A stretch of DNA of 64,000 nucleotides from Chitinophaga sp. LS1 (GCF_034274695.1 NZ_CP128362.1:4900501-4964500); one strand, 5' to 3'. Positions 1 to 9,363 are shown, numbered from the stretch's first letter. Translations and numbers: made by a program. The notes: generated by a model not told the origin, from the sequence alone.

Positions 1-1836
1 TCCGGCAAACGCGGAGCGGGTAAGGATAAACACACGCTGATCAGGTTTCTGTGCTCTCTGACCTTCATAGATGCCTTTTGCATTCATGAGTGCGAAAGGA
101 TTAAAGTATTGTGTGGATGACCCTAAAGCAGTAGGGTTCATCAGTTGTTTGCGGTATTCGATAGTTGAGTTGGAATAGATATCCGGTTCGGTCGCATCCA
201 GCCACCAGGCGTCTACACCTTTGCTGAATAAGTGTGTATTTATGATAGACCAGAATTCTTTTCTGGCATCCGGATTGAAAGCATCGTAGAAGGTAGATAC
301 ATAGCCTTTGCCGATCCAGTCGCGGATGGTGTCTTTGATACTTTTGGTGTAGAGATAACCCTTGTCATTCATCAGTTTGTAGTTCGGGATATCCTTGTAG
401 AACTTAGGCCATACTGAAATCATGAAGTGGGTATGATACAGGTCGTGGAGGGAGTCGATCATTCCCTTCGCATCCGGGAACCGGGCAGGATCGAAGTCCT
501 GGCTTCCCCAGGCATTTTCTTCCCAGTAAGACCAGTCCATCACAATATTATCCAGCGGTATCTGTCGTTTTCTGAATTCCTGAACGGTGCTGATCACATC
601 TCTTTGCGTCTTGTATCTTTCACGGCTTTGCCAGAAACCCATGGCCCATCTGGGCAGGATGGCGGCTTTGCCTGTAATGGTGCGGTAGCCATTGATGATC
701 TCATCAGGATGTTCTCCGTATATAAAATAGTAATCGATCTTTTCACCGGCTTCGGAGGTAAAGGCCATTTTATCTTTCAGGCGTTCCGGGGTGGGAGAGA
801 GGTGTTTCAGGGAAATAAAGGCCTGATCTGATTCAGGGATCCATTCTACCTTCAGGTCATGCTGTTCACCTGTCTGCATGGTCTTATTAAAGACGGAAGG
901 ACCAGGGTTCCAGCCCTCCCGCCATTTGTCTAGCATCAATACTCCATCGATCCAAATTCTGATGTAACCGGAAGCCGAAATGTAAAATTTCTGATCGCCC
1001 GCTTCTTTGGGGCTTACCTTTCCTTCCCAGGTTACGATGCCTTTTGCCATTGGGTAACCGGCAGGGATCGTTTTGAGGGAGGGGATAAAGGAATAGTCAA
1101 TTTTTGACTCTCCCCGTTGCAGGAATACGCTGTCTTTTTGATAGCGTAGGCCATAAGTAGCCGTTAAAGCCCCTTTCTGGCCGTTTTTATCGGTCAGATC
1201 AAGTGTGGCCAGCTCTTCATATGGGCGGTCGTCTCCAAAGCGGGTAATGGAATAATTATCCCACAGAATACCATAATGGCGGCTGGACAAAACAAAGGGT
1301 ACAGCTACCTGGCTATTATATTGCGTAAGGTCTACGTCCTGGTTTTTATAGTTCATAAGACCAGTCTGTGGCTGGCCCAGTCCATAAAAAGCTTCATCAG
1401 CCGGAGAATCAAAGAGTTGTTGAATTCGGAAAAGCTTTTTACCGTCTATTGTTACAGGCGTAAATGCTTTCCCTCCTTCGTTTATGATGGTGTTACCCTG
1501 GGCGTCTTTAAATTGCACTTCACCGGTGGTAATGTCTACGGTAGCTGTTAAGGCATTGGTTTTCAATGTAGCTACATTTCCTTCTTCTGTGGATGTCCAT
1601 TTTATATCCTGGTTATTACCTACTACCGATATCAGGCTGGGGGTAGTAGAAATTTTGTCTTCAGGAGAGGCGGATACCCTGATAATTTTGTCATTGATCA
1701 CTTGTAGTCTTACCTGTTTTACATCGCCTTCTGTTCTGATCAGTAAGCCATCTTTCAATTTTTCAACACGGTCAGTGTGACAAAATTGAAAGCAACAGGA
1801 AACAATCACAATCGGTAGGAATCGGATTTTCTTCAT
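1..1836 (-). CDS. GH31 family alpha-xylosidase/alpha-glucosidase with PA14 insert (C-terminus outside window)
   Basis: The first 612 codons are present; the gene runs off the left edge. It opens with a lipoprotein-like signal (MKKIRFLPIVIVSCC). The GH31 N-terminal beta-sandwich contains AFYGLGQPQTG. An inserted PA14-like domain lies at about residues 250-350 (WEGKV, IRIWIDGVLMLDKW). The (beta/alpha)8 barrel follows (AILPRWAMGFWQSRERY, PLDNIVMDWSYW). The signature WWLDATEPD carries the expected nucleophile Asp547; the acid/base residue would lie beyond the edge. GH31 enzymes retain configuration while removing alpha-xylosyl or alpha-glucosyl residues. The PA14 insert is known from alpha-xylosidases of xyloglucan loci, so alpha-xylosidase is my preferred reading. 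It is probably periplasmic or surface lipid-anchored. Family call is firm, substrate is inferred. Confidence 0.9.
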   Translation of the reverse strand, partial: MKKIRFLPIVIVSCCFQFCHTDRVEKLKDGLLIRTEGDVKQVRLQVINDKIIRVSASPEDKISTTPSLISVVGNNQDIKWTSTEEGNVATLKTNALTATVDITTGEVQFKDAQGNTIINEGGKAFTPVTIDGKKLFRIQQLFDSPADEAFYGLGQPQTGLMNYKNQDVDLTQYNSQVAVPFVLSSRHYGILWDNYSITRFGDDRPYEELATLDLTDKNGQKGALTATYGLRYQKDSVFLQRGESKIDYSFIPSLKTIPAGYPMAKGIVTWEGKVSPKEAGDQKFYISASGYIRIWIDGVLMLDKWREGWNPGPSVFNKTMQTGEQHDLKVEWIPESDQAFISLKHLSPTPERLKDKMAFTSEAGEKIDYYFIYGEHPDEIINGYRTITGKAAILPRWAMGFWQSRERYKTQRDVISTVQEFRKRQIPLDNIVMDWSYWEENAWGSQDFDPARFPDAKGMIDSLHDLYHTHFMISVWPKFYKDIPNYKLMNDKGYLYTKSIKDTIRDWIGKGYVSTFYDAFNPDARKEFWSIINTHLFSKGVDAWWLDATEPDIYSNSTIEYRKQLMNPTALGSSTQYFNPFALMNAKGIYEGQRAQKPDQRVFILTRSAFAG

Positions 1837-1885
1837 ATCTGTGGAATTTGTCTTTACTCGTTGTTGGTCGATGTTCGAGTGCGGA

Positions 1886-1893
1886 CAAATGTA
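1886..1893 (-). promoter_or_regulatory. Candidate -7 element for the GH31 gene
   Basis: TACATTTG on the minus strand matches the Bacteroidota -7 consensus TAnnTTTG and lies 49 bases before the GH31 start. No TTTG is found at the expected upstream spacing, so only half of the promoter is supported. Confidence 0.35.
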
Positions 1894-1999
1894 GCCCACT
1901 GCTACCAGACAGAGGGTAGGCGAATGTTTTCAATTAGGGGTCAAAATGTTAACTAAAAAGAAAATTTAAGGGGCTGTTTTGATAACCTTGTATTGATTA

Positions 2000-2593
2000 T
2001 CAATCAATTACTTTAAAATTGAATTGGAAGGTCACCACCAGGTCGTCCTTGGCGCGGATCATGCCGCCAAACTTCCGGGGGGGTACCAGGCCGAAGTCGG
2101 AGAAGTGGATATTTTTGGAACCGGTCATATGGATCATTTTCTGATCGTCGGTATTCGTGGTCAGGTAGAGGTGCATTTCTTTGGTCACCCCGGCCAGTTC
2201 GATCGCAACGTTCCCGCACAATTGTTCGGAGTTGCCATTGAGGGCAGGGTATTTCTGAAGGGATAAGAGGGCGATGCGAAGGGCTGGGTGTTGACGGGCT
2301 TTGAGGGTTTCCCGCAGGTCGTGGGTCATCATCTTGTCCAGGCAGTCGAAGTCAAATACGGCCATTTCCAGTTTACCACTGAGGCGTACTACTTCGGAAC
2401 CGTTGCTCTGGTAGCAAATGAGGGTATCCCGGTTTGGATAGTTTTTGATTTCGCAACTGAATTTGTTCACGTTGGTACTGCCGCTTACCCGAACGAGGAT
2501 GTTGTTGAGTACTACCCATTTTACACCCCGGGGGGCTGGCACTTTGAAAGCCAGGAGGCAGAAAATTGTCAGTATGAAGGTAAGTGTGCGCAT
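2000..2593 (-). CDS. YceI-like secreted protein
   Basis: A 197-residue protein with an N-terminal signal segment and a YceI-type lipocalin-like barrel. Recognisable parts are VRVSGSTNVNKFSCEI near the start, CLDKMMTHDLRETLKA in the middle, and the late block VTKEMHLYL...FSDFGLVPP, which corresponds to the VTKxVxL and F.VDPP blocks of YceI proteins. The family binds isoprenoid or other hydrophobic ligands in the periplasm; the exact role here is unknown. It is more divergent than the second YceI protein at 4139-4723. The start lies only 22 bases beyond a strong terminator that ends the porin gene, so expression may depend on read-through. Confidence 0.8.
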   Translation of the reverse strand: MRTLTFILTIFCLLAFKVPAPRGVKWVVLNNILVRVSGSTNVNKFSCEIKNYPNRDTLICYQSNGSEVVRLSGKLEMAVFDFDCLDKMMTHDLRETLKARQHPALRIALLSLQKYPALNGNSEQLCGNVAIELAGVTKEMHLYLTTNTDDQKMIHMTGSKNIHFSDFGLVPPRKFGGMIRAKDDLVVTFQFNFKVID

Positions 2594-2615
2594 TGTTAAA
2601 AGGAAGAAGGAAGTA

Positions 2616-2648
2616 AAAAAGGCCCTCCTTTTTGGGGAGGGCCTTTTT
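2616..2648 (-). terminator. Strong bidirectional-looking terminator after the porin gene
   Basis: AAAAAGGCCCTCC pairs with GGAGGGCCTTTTT around a short loop and gives U-runs on both strands. It lies between the porin stop (2679) and the start (2593) of the next minus-strand gene. Confidence 0.9.
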
Positions 2649-2678
2649 CAAATTGATACACTATCAGACATTGAAAGA

Positions 2679-4079
2679 TTAGAACCCAACCACTGCTTCA
2701 ATCACGTATCCATTGAACTTACCACCAGAGCGATAATCTGCTGTAGGGAAGTCTTTGTATTTCTGTACCACATATTCACCTTTCATCAGAATATTATTTG
2801 TTACGAACCAGCCAGCAGCTAAAGCAACACGATTTATTTTCACATCCTGAGTGTAGGTGATTGCACCTGCACCGGTACCAGCTGTGCTGTTTGCAGGGCG
2901 TGCAGTCACTTCGTTATATCTTACACCCAGGAAAACATTTTCTTTAGGGAAGAAACGGTAAACTGCATCAACTGCATATTGGCTTGCATCTCTTGTTTTA
3001 GCTTCGGAAGCAGAACGGCCACTTGATTTTTCGTAAGTACCAAATACTTCGAAGCCGCTATATTTAGCAAATACGTTGAACATACCTGCGTTGATCTTCT
3101 TGGTAAAACCAGGATTGAAACGACCGGAGAATGCGAGTGGAGTACCTGCACCGCTGGTGTTGCTTGGGTTAGAAGAAGCTTCTTCCATCACGTATTGGTA
3201 GTTAGAACCGGAACGGTCGCCACCATACAGTGTGTTGCTACCGCTACTCTGGTTGCCATAGTAGCTCAGGCTTGCACGCAAACGGAATTTCTCAGCCAGT
3301 TTCTTGTCAAAGCCTACTTTAGCTAACAGGGATGGAGACTTGTGCAGTTTGCCATCAGCGTTGTTCTTGTTGTAGAGGGAGTCTACGTTACCTTTGATCA
3401 TACCGTTGGTGATACCAACCATACCGAACAGACCATTGTGTTTCAGGTAAACTTCAGCACCAATTTCTGTTGCATAAGCATCCATGATGTTACTTTCCAT
3501 GAAAGGATTGTAGAGGGTCTGACCACCATCGCTTCTGCGGAAGTGTGCATCACCATAGTCTACTTCCATGTGACCCACTTTGATGGTTGCATATTTCATG
3601 ATGCCATCAAGTACTTCGTTTCTGAATGGAAGTCTGTCGATTTGGATATATCCACCTTTTACCCATGTTTCATTATGGTGTTTGGAAGACAGGTACAAAG
3701 TTAAGTTCATGGTGATACCAGGAGCCAGCGGTACATCGAAGTACAGGTTAGCCTGTGCTGTCTGGAACCCTGCGGTGATATCTTTCAGTTTGTTACCAGC
3801 TACAGATCCTGTAGAGCTGGAATAAGAACCTACTGTATTGTTTAGTGCAGTGGGATTTTCGTGTTTCAGATTTTGGAACTGCATGGTAAAACCAGCACCG
3901 ATTCTAGGTTTGATACCGTCGAAGTAGGTGGAAGTATCCTTTGCTCCTTCGAATACGTTGATACCAGTTTTATCGTATGGTCTCCAGTTTGGAATGTTCC
4001 GGTCCTGCGCCATTAAGGTAATTGGGAAGAAGCCGACGCAAAACAACACTATATGTTGCAGACGCATTTTTGTTTTCAT
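2679..4079 (-). CDS. Outer membrane beta-barrel porin (phosphate-selective-porin-like)
   Basis: A 466-residue protein with a signal peptide ending ...FFPITLMAQ. The rest is an alternation of short polar turns and amphipathic strands (GAGFTMQFQNL, ATIKVGHMEVDYGDAHFRRSDGG, NVFLGVRYNEVTARP). It ends with the aromatic GYVIEAVVGF expected of an outer membrane barrel that needs C-terminal Phe for assembly. The motif VGHMEVDYGDAHFRRSD recalls the conserved N-terminal part of OprO/OprP-like porins in Bacteroidota. It sits between two YceI genes on the same strand, the upstream one ending 59 bases before it, which suggests a shared transcript and a shared job in envelope transport of a small or hydrophobic compound. 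Substrate cannot be told from sequence. Confidence 0.72.
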   Translation of the reverse strand: MKTKMRLQHIVLFCVGFFPITLMAQDRNIPNWRPYDKTGINVFEGAKDTSTYFDGIKPRIGAGFTMQFQNLKHENPTALNNTVGSYSSSTGSVAGNKLKDITAGFQTAQANLYFDVPLAPGITMNLTLYLSSKHHNETWVKGGYIQIDRLPFRNEVLDGIMKYATIKVGHMEVDYGDAHFRRSDGGQTLYNPFMESNIMDAYATEIGAEVYLKHNGLFGMVGITNGMIKGNVDSLYNKNNADGKLHKSPSLLAKVGFDKKLAEKFRLRASLSYYGNQSSGSNTLYGGDRSGSNYQYVMEEASSNPSNTSGAGTPLAFSGRFNPGFTKKINAGMFNVFAKYSGFEVFGTYEKSSGRSASEAKTRDASQYAVDAVYRFFPKENVFLGVRYNEVTARPANSTAGTGAGAITYTQDVKINRVALAAGWFVTNNILMKGEYVVQKYKDFPTADYRSGGKFNGYVIEAVVGF

Positions 4080-4138
4080 GGCAATCGATTTAAAATAATG
4101 TGTAGTGGTTAGTGGTTTTATTATTGATGAAGTGTAAT

Positions 4139-4723
4139 TTATTGGTGAAGTGTAAACTCGTAGCTGATAGTTACAGCGTTACCAGTTTTCATGGCACCCA
4201 TCATGAAGGATGGAGGATCCACCTGGAAGTCAGTCATATTGATAACTTTGCTTCCTTTGATAACTACTGATTTACCACCGGCTGCTGCAGTGCTCTTCGC
4301 TGTCAGTTCTACTGCTTTGGTTACACCTGCAATGGTCAGTTGACCTTGTGCTTTGATGGAACCATCTGCAGCTACAGTTGAAGTAGTAATTTTGAAAGTG
4401 ATGTTTGGATTCTTTTTAGTTTTTAATGCTTTATATGCATTGCTATCCATGCCACTGTGTTCACTTTTCAGCGTTTCTGCACCTACAGTGTAACTGAGTG
4501 CAGTAATACCGGTCAGCTGGCCGGCAGGGCTGAAGGTAAGGTCAGCTGTACAGGTTCCGGAAGTAGCTTTCATTTCCCAGTCGTGAAGGGTAGATGTACC
4601 GTTTACTTTGAGACTAATGCCGCTTACTACCAGTGTTTTATTCTGTGCAAATGCTGCCGCTACGATAAGTTGTACGAACAGTAATGTGGCGATTCCTTTT
4701 CTGATGATTGCTGAGTGATACAT
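4139..4723 (-). CDS. YceI family protein
   Basis: A 194-residue protein with a signal peptide (cleavage after AAAFAQ) and a clear YceI domain. Features seen are LKVNGTSTLHDWEMKATSG, LKSEHSGMDSNAYKALKTKKNPNI, GQLTIAGVTKAVEL and TDFQVDPPSFMMG. YceI proteins are periplasmic lipocalin-like barrels that bind polyisoprenoid-type ligands. It is the first gene of a three-gene minus-strand group (YceI, porin, YceI). No -7 consensus was found in the 130 bases before it. Confidence 0.92.
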   Translation of the reverse strand: MYHSAIIRKGIATLLFVQLIVAAAFAQNKTLVVSGISLKVNGTSTLHDWEMKATSGTCTADLTFSPAGQLTGITALSYTVGAETLKSEHSGMDSNAYKALKTKKNPNITFKITTSTVAADGSIKAQGQLTIAGVTKAVELTAKSTAAAGGKSVVIKGSKVINMTDFQVDPPSFMMGAMKTGNAVTISYEFTLHQ

Positions 4724-4858
4724 GGTAAATTGGATTTAAAGCGTTAGACGGATATCGTTCCGTTCTGAGTGCAAGTTGGTGATAAGTAGATTGGCGGGAA
4801 ATGATGGACATCATTCCTGTAACTGATTGGAGTTGGGGTATGCCTGACAGTGGTTATC

Positions 4859-7800
4859 TTAATCGTTGCGGCCCTTGTAGGCAGAGGGCAAAACACCGTA
4901 CTCGAGCTTAAAATAGCGGGAAAAATATTTGGGGTTATTAAAGCCGACTTCGTAGGCTATTTCGGCGATGGTTAACTGGCTTTTTTCGAGCAATTGGGCT
5001 GCCCGCTTGAGTCTTATGGATCTGATAAATTCAATCGGGGGCTTACCTGTTAATGATAGTAGCTTTTTGTAAACAGAGACTCTGCTCATGAAAAGTTCAC
5101 GGCTCAGCTCTTCTACAGAGAAGTCCGGGTTGGAAATATTCTTCTCTACTATCTGTAATGCCTGCTGAATAAACTGTTCGTCCTGTGAGGAGATGGCAAT
5201 TTCCTCCGGATGTGCTTCTATGTGCTGTTGGAAGGTCTTTTTGAGGGATTGTTGCTGATTTATGATATTCCTTATGCGTGACAACAACATTTCGAAGTTG
5301 AATGGCTTGGTAATGTACTCAGACGCGCCATTGTCAAGGGCTTCCAGCTGGTCTTCCTCCGCTGCACGGGCTGTGAGGAGAATGACAGGAAGGTGTGCCG
5401 TACGGGGCTGTTGCCGGATCTTACGGCAGAGCTCCAAACCATCCATTTCGGGCATACTTACATCGCTGACCACGATCGAGGGTAGGGTATTTTGTAAAAT
5501 ATTCCAGCCAGCCAGGCCGTTGGGCGCATCAACAATGTGAAAGTACTGACCAAGATTATCTTTGAGATAAAAACGAAAATCTTCGCTGTCTTCGATCAGG
5601 AGAATAACGGGCTTTTTGCCTGTATAGATAGGTGTGGCGTCAGGTATTTGCGGCTCCATAATGGAGGTGTGTTGCGTAGCTCCTTTGGTAGCGGTCTGAA
5701 TGCCATTCACAGGCAGTAACACCGTGAAGGCGCTACCCATGCCGGGGGCACTGTCTACACTGATACTGCCACCATGGAGTTTTACAAATTCTTTGGTGAT
5801 GCTTAAGCCGATGCCACTGCCCTGGTTGACGAGTGAATCGGGTATGTCGTGTTGGAAAAAACGTTCGAAAATACGGTCTTGTTGATCGGGAGGTATACCA
5901 ATACCAGTATCTTTTACTATGATGGCCAGCAAACCGTTTTGTTGCAGTTGTAAGTCAATGGAAATATTGCCCTGGTCAGGGGTAAATTTAAATGCATTGC
6001 TGAGTAAATTGAACAGGATCTTTTCAATCTTGTCAGGGTCATAGAGCATGGTCAGCACTGGCACATTGCTATGGAAGTCGAGGTGAATTTGTTTCTTTTC
6101 GGACAGGTCCGAGAAAGAGGTGGTGAGTTCTTTGATGAACGCAATGATATCACCTTCTGTAGCGTATAATTTGATTTCCTGTACTTCCATTTTACGGAAG
6201 TCGAGGAGTTGATTTACCAGGTTGAGTAAGCGGCGTGCATTGCGCTGTACAAGCACGAGTTGTTGCTGTACATTGCCTTCGATATCTTTTTTCAGTAGTC
6301 TTTCTAAAGGCGTAATAATTAAGCTTAGCGGCGTGCGGAATTCATGACTTATATTTGTGAAGAAACGGATCTTCAGCGAATCTAATTCATGCATGCGCCG
6401 TGCTTCCTGTCTTTCCTGTGCAATGCGTGCACGGAATCTTTCTCTTTCAAGAATTACACGCCTGCCAATGATTAAGGCGCCTATGATGAGTAGGGCATAA
6501 ATGATGAATGCCAGCGGTGTTCGCCAGAATGGTGGTAAGATGGTGATGCGTAATTCCAGTGGTTGTGGTGTCCATATACCATCGTTGTTAGAGGCTTTTA
6601 CTTTGAAGATATATTCACCAGGATCGAGGTTCGTGTAAGTGGCAGTGCGTGCGCCTGCATCACTCGTGAGCCATTCGTGGTTAAAGCCTTCCAGCATGTA
6701 GGAATACTGGTTCTTTTCAGGATGAAAGAAATTCAATGCAGCGAAGCTGACAGAGAATTCGTTTTCCTTATATTTTAAAGTGATATGTCTTGTTTGATTG
6801 ATGGTTGCAGATAAGAGTGTTCTGCCATTCAGCGACTCACCGGGAGACATGCTTTTGTTGAAGACCTGGAAGTCTGTGAGTACGACTGGTGGAATGTTTG
6901 AGTTGACAGCGATATTGTGTGGATAGAATAAATTGAAGCCGTTTCCACCACCGAAAAGGAGTTCTCCATTGCGTGTTTTTAGCGCTGCGTTTTCGTTGAA
7001 TTCTCTACCTTGTAATCCGTCTGACTGATCGTAATTTTTAAACTGTTGTTGTGCACGCATATTGGATAAACCATTGGCGGTGCTCATCCAGAGCGTGTGG
7101 TTATTATCTTCTAAAATGTTTAGTACAGTATTGTCAGGGAGACCATCTTCTCTTCTGAAAATTTTAAATTGCTTTGTGTTGGGATTAAAAAGGTTTAATC
7201 CTTCCCTGGTGCCGATCCATATTTGTCCCTGGCTGTCTTCAAACAGGCAGAGGACGTTTTTATGACTGAGGCTGCCGGGTTGTTTAGGATCGGCATCGTA
7301 GTGGGTGAAATTTCCTTTTTGATCCATTACATCTACGCCTTCGGCGGTGCCTATCCACAGGTTCCCTTTTTTATCCTGGAGAAATGCGGAGATGTAGGGT
7401 GAGTGTACTTTATTGTTGTAGCGAATGAATTTGTTGTTTGCGAGCTGATTTAATCCTCCACCTAAAGTCCCGATCCAGAGTCTTTGCTGACTGTCTTCAA
7501 ATATTTCCCAGATGCTGTTATCGCTTAGACTGTTGGTATCATTGGCATCATGACGGTAGTGAATAAAACGTTTTCCATCAAAGCAATCCAGTCCACCGAA
7601 GTAAGAGCCTACCCATAGTTTTTGCTCGTGATCGATCCAGAGACTAACGATCACATTGCCACTGGGTGAGTTAGGGTTGGATGGGTTATGCAGGTATTGT
7701 TTGTAGGTGTTTTTATTTCTGTCAAAGTAAATGAGACCACCGCCGTTGGTACCGATCCAGATATTGCCGTTGGCGTCTTCTGCGAAGCGATTTACGTCGT

Positions 7801-8872
7801 CGTAGGGGAGGCTGTTTAATGCAAATGCCTGGTGCTGGTACAGGGGGAATTTTACCATGTTTTCATGGTAATAACAGAGGCCTTTTTTGTAGGTACCAAT
7901 CCAGATGATACCGGCGTTATCCTTATAGAGGGTGGTAATACTATTTTGACTAAGGCTTTTAGGATCTTCGCTATTGTTAGTGAGGAAGTGGAAGGTTTGT
8001 TGTTTTTTATCGATAATGTTGAGGCCACCGTGGTCGGTGCCAACCCATATTAATCCCTGGTTGTCCTGTACAACACCGCGGACGATGTTGTTATTCAGGC
8101 CATTGTTCTGATCGTAGTGGGTGAATGTTTTTGAGCGTTGGTTAAAGCAGTAAATACCCTGCACATCGTTGTTGCTGAACAGCCAGCAGTCGCCGTCTTT
8201 GTCAGCCATGAGCTGATAAGGGCTGGGAGTGGGGGCAGGGAGTTGATTTCTGGAAACGATTTGTTGGGTATGTGGATCCATTTTTTCCAGCAGGCCATTG
8301 GTGTGGATGATCCAGCAAAAGCCGGATGGGGCTTGTGCCATATCAGATATTTGAGTGCCCGGGAGGAGATGGAGTGTTTTTTTGTTGGAAGGAGAGTAGC
8401 GGTAGAGGCCATCTTTGGGTGTGACGAACCAGAAGTTGCCATCGAGGTCTTTGAGAATATTATTGATGCTGTCTACAGGTACGCCAAATCTGCTGAGGGC
8501 CTGGCGCGGATCGCGCTGGAAGTTTCCCATTTGCGGATTGAATACGTTTTGTCCGTTTCTATGTGTGATCCAGAGGAGGCCTTCGGGCCCTTCCATGATG
8601 CTGGTGACGAAGTTGTCGGCGATGGTGGTGGTATCTCTGATATCTTGTCTGAAGATCTGGAAGTTGTAACCATCGTATCTGTTGAGGCCGGACATGGTGC
8701 CGAACCACATGAAGCCCTGGCTGTCTTTATAAATGCAATTGACCTGGTTGGCGGATAGGCCCTGGGTGATGTCGATACGGGTGAATTGGTATTGGGACTG
8801 TGGTGTTTGTGCCCAAAGTAACGTAAATGGTAATAGCAGCAGGATGAATAAAAACGATTTGTGGATGGTCAC
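4859..8872 (-). CDS. Hybrid two-component system regulator (sensor, kinase, receiver and AraC DNA-binding domain in one protein)
   Basis: A 1337-residue protein starting at GTG. Order of parts: signal peptide (1-21); a periplasmic sensor of many Reg_prop propeller repeats (repeated xGxIWIGTxxGGL blades, about 30-670); a Y_Y_Y domain (about 690-770); one membrane helix (FIIYALLIIGALIIG); a HisKA dimerisation domain with phospho-accepting His843 (NISHEFRTPLS); an HATPase (VKDTGIGIPPDQQ, GSGIGLSITKEF); a receiver domain with Asp1137 (VVSDVSMPEMDG); and a C-terminal AraC HTH (about 1230-1335). Such proteins sense oligosaccharides in the periplasm and switch on nearby polysaccharide loci. It diverges from the GH95 gene, a likely target. 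A promoter and a leader with a terminator-like hairpin lie about 360 bases upstream. Confidence 0.95.
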   Translation of the reverse strand: MTIHKSFLFILLLLPFTLLWAQTPQSQYQFTRIDITQGLSANQVNCIYKDSQGFMWFGTMSGLNRYDGYNFQIFRQDIRDTTTIADNFVTSIMEGPEGLLWITHRNGQNVFNPQMGNFQRDPRQALSRFGVPVDSINNILKDLDGNFWFVTPKDGLYRYSPSNKKTLHLLPGTQISDMAQAPSGFCWIIHTNGLLEKMDPHTQQIVSRNQLPAPTPSPYQLMADKDGDCWLFSNNDVQGIYCFNQRSKTFTHYDQNNGLNNNIVRGVVQDNQGLIWVGTDHGGLNIIDKKQQTFHFLTNNSEDPKSLSQNSITTLYKDNAGIIWIGTYKKGLCYYHENMVKFPLYQHQAFALNSLPYDDVNRFAEDANGNIWIGTNGGGLIYFDRNKNTYKQYLHNPSNPNSPSGNVIVSLWIDHEQKLWVGSYFGGLDCFDGKRFIHYRHDANDTNSLSDNSIWEIFEDSQQRLWIGTLGGGLNQLANNKFIRYNNKVHSPYISAFLQDKKGNLWIGTAEGVDVMDQKGNFTHYDADPKQPGSLSHKNVLCLFEDSQGQIWIGTREGLNLFNPNTKQFKIFRREDGLPDNTVLNILEDNNHTLWMSTANGLSNMRAQQQFKNYDQSDGLQGREFNENAALKTRNGELLFGGGNGFNLFYPHNIAVNSNIPPVVLTDFQVFNKSMSPGESLNGRTLLSATINQTRHITLKYKENEFSVSFAALNFFHPEKNQYSYMLEGFNHEWLTSDAGARTATYTNLDPGEYIFKVKASNNDGIWTPQPLELRITILPPFWRTPLAFIIYALLIIGALIIGRRVILERERFRARIAQERQEARRMHELDSLKIRFFTNISHEFRTPLSLIITPLERLLKKDIEGNVQQQLVLVQRNARRLLNLVNQLLDFRKMEVQEIKLYATEGDIIAFIKELTTSFSDLSEKKQIHLDFHSNVPVLTMLYDPDKIEKILFNLLSNAFKFTPDQGNISIDLQLQQNGLLAIIVKDTGIGIPPDQQDRIFERFFQHDIPDSLVNQGSGIGLSITKEFVKLHGGSISVDSAPGMGSAFTVLLPVNGIQTATKGATQHTSIMEPQIPDATPIYTGKKPVILLIEDSEDFRFYLKDNLGQYFHIVDAPNGLAGWNILQNTLPSIVVSDVSMPEMDGLELCRKIRQQPRTAHLPVILLTARAAEEDQLEALDNGASEYITKPFNFEMLLSRIRNIINQQQSLKKTFQQHIEAHPEEIAISSQDEQFIQQALQIVEKNISNPDFSVEELSRELFMSRVSVYKKLLSLTGKPPIEFIRSIRLKRAAQLLEKSQLTIAEIAYEVGFNNPKYFSRYFKLEYGVLPSAYKGRND

Positions 8873-9018
8873 ACTAAGAAATTTTCATAAACGTGGTGTA
8901 ATATAATTAAATGTCGGGAATACAATTTAATTTCTGTTAAAGGGATGTAGGCATCAAAATAGGCATCAGGCTTCTTCACTATCAATCCCGCCCATCTGGC
9001 GCCAGCCAGGGAAAGATC

Positions 9019-9041
9019 CCTCTTCCTTGCTGCCGCAGGCC
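9019..9041. repeat. 23-bp dispersed repeat, copy 1
   Basis: The 23 bases from CCTCTTCC to GCAGGCC are identical to 17196-17218, 8 kb away. This copy lies in the leader of the hybrid regulator gene; the other touches the end of the LacI gene. It may be part of a REP-like intergenic family. Confidence 0.7.
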
Positions 9042-9054
9042 ATTCCATCACCTA

Positions 9055-9228
9055 TATAAAAAGAGAAAGGTCGAAAGAATTCGACCTTTGTGCTAAAATT
9101 CCACGTTATGGTACTCAGGTCCATAAAATCTTCCAGCGCTTGCTATATGTAATAAGGTAATTTATCTCCATCATGAAACAACCATTCTCTCTTCTTGTTC
9201 ACTTCCCCTTGGGTGGCTGTTTTTAATT
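9055..9228 (-). ncRNA. Candidate leader RNA or small RNA upstream of the hybrid regulator
   Basis: A full Bacteroidota-type promoter (9235-9266, -) would start a transcript near 9228. About 140 bases later the transcript meets a perfect 10-bp hairpin (9066-9089) followed by CTCTTTTTA. The hybrid regulator begins nearly 200 bases further on. The product is either a short RNA of about 170 bases or an attenuated leader. It contains a possible 19-codon reading frame (MMEINY...LWT, ending just before the hairpin region). The rest of the 8873-9363 spacer holds the 23-bp repeat and an operator-like site. Confidence 0.45.
9066..9089 (-). terminator. Hairpin with U-rich tail inside the regulator leader
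   Basis: AAAGGTCGAA and TTCGACCTTT form a perfect 10-bp stem with a 4-base loop. On the minus strand it is followed by CTCTTTTTA, the form of an intrinsic terminator. Confidence 0.6.
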
Positions 9229-9234
9229 ATACAA

Positions 9235-9266
9235 CAAATGTAACGAGGGCTAAAATGATTACCAAA
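9235..9266 (-). promoter_or_regulatory. Bacteroidota-type promoter reading toward the hybrid regulator
   Basis: On the minus strand TTTG (9266-9263), a 20-base spacer and TACATTTG (9242-9235) match both consensus elements exactly. Confidence 0.7.
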
Positions 9267-9285
9267 GGTTTAGCAAACTTTTTTG

Positions 9286-9299
9286 TGCAATCGTTTGCG
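9286..9299. promoter_or_regulatory. LacI-type operator candidate before the GH95 gene
   Basis: TGCAATCGTTTGCG matches 12 of 14 bases of the perfect palindrome found before susC (21005-21018). It keeps the central CG contacted by LacI-family hinge helices. It lies 65 bases before the GH95 start. Confidence 0.5.
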
Positions 9300-9363
9300 A
9301 CATGTTTCTTTCCATTACATTTACCTTGCTTTTAGATCAATATAGTTTTATTTTACACTCTTT

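Noticed and set aside
5262..8758. Several plus-strand frames of 60-206 codons opposite the hybrid regulator
   Set aside because: They are mirror frames of a strongly supported 1337-codon gene and show no domains.
8869..9051. 60-codon gene upstream of the hybrid regulator
   Set aside because: It contains the dispersed 23-bp repeat, has no recognisable domain and lies behind a terminator-like hairpin.
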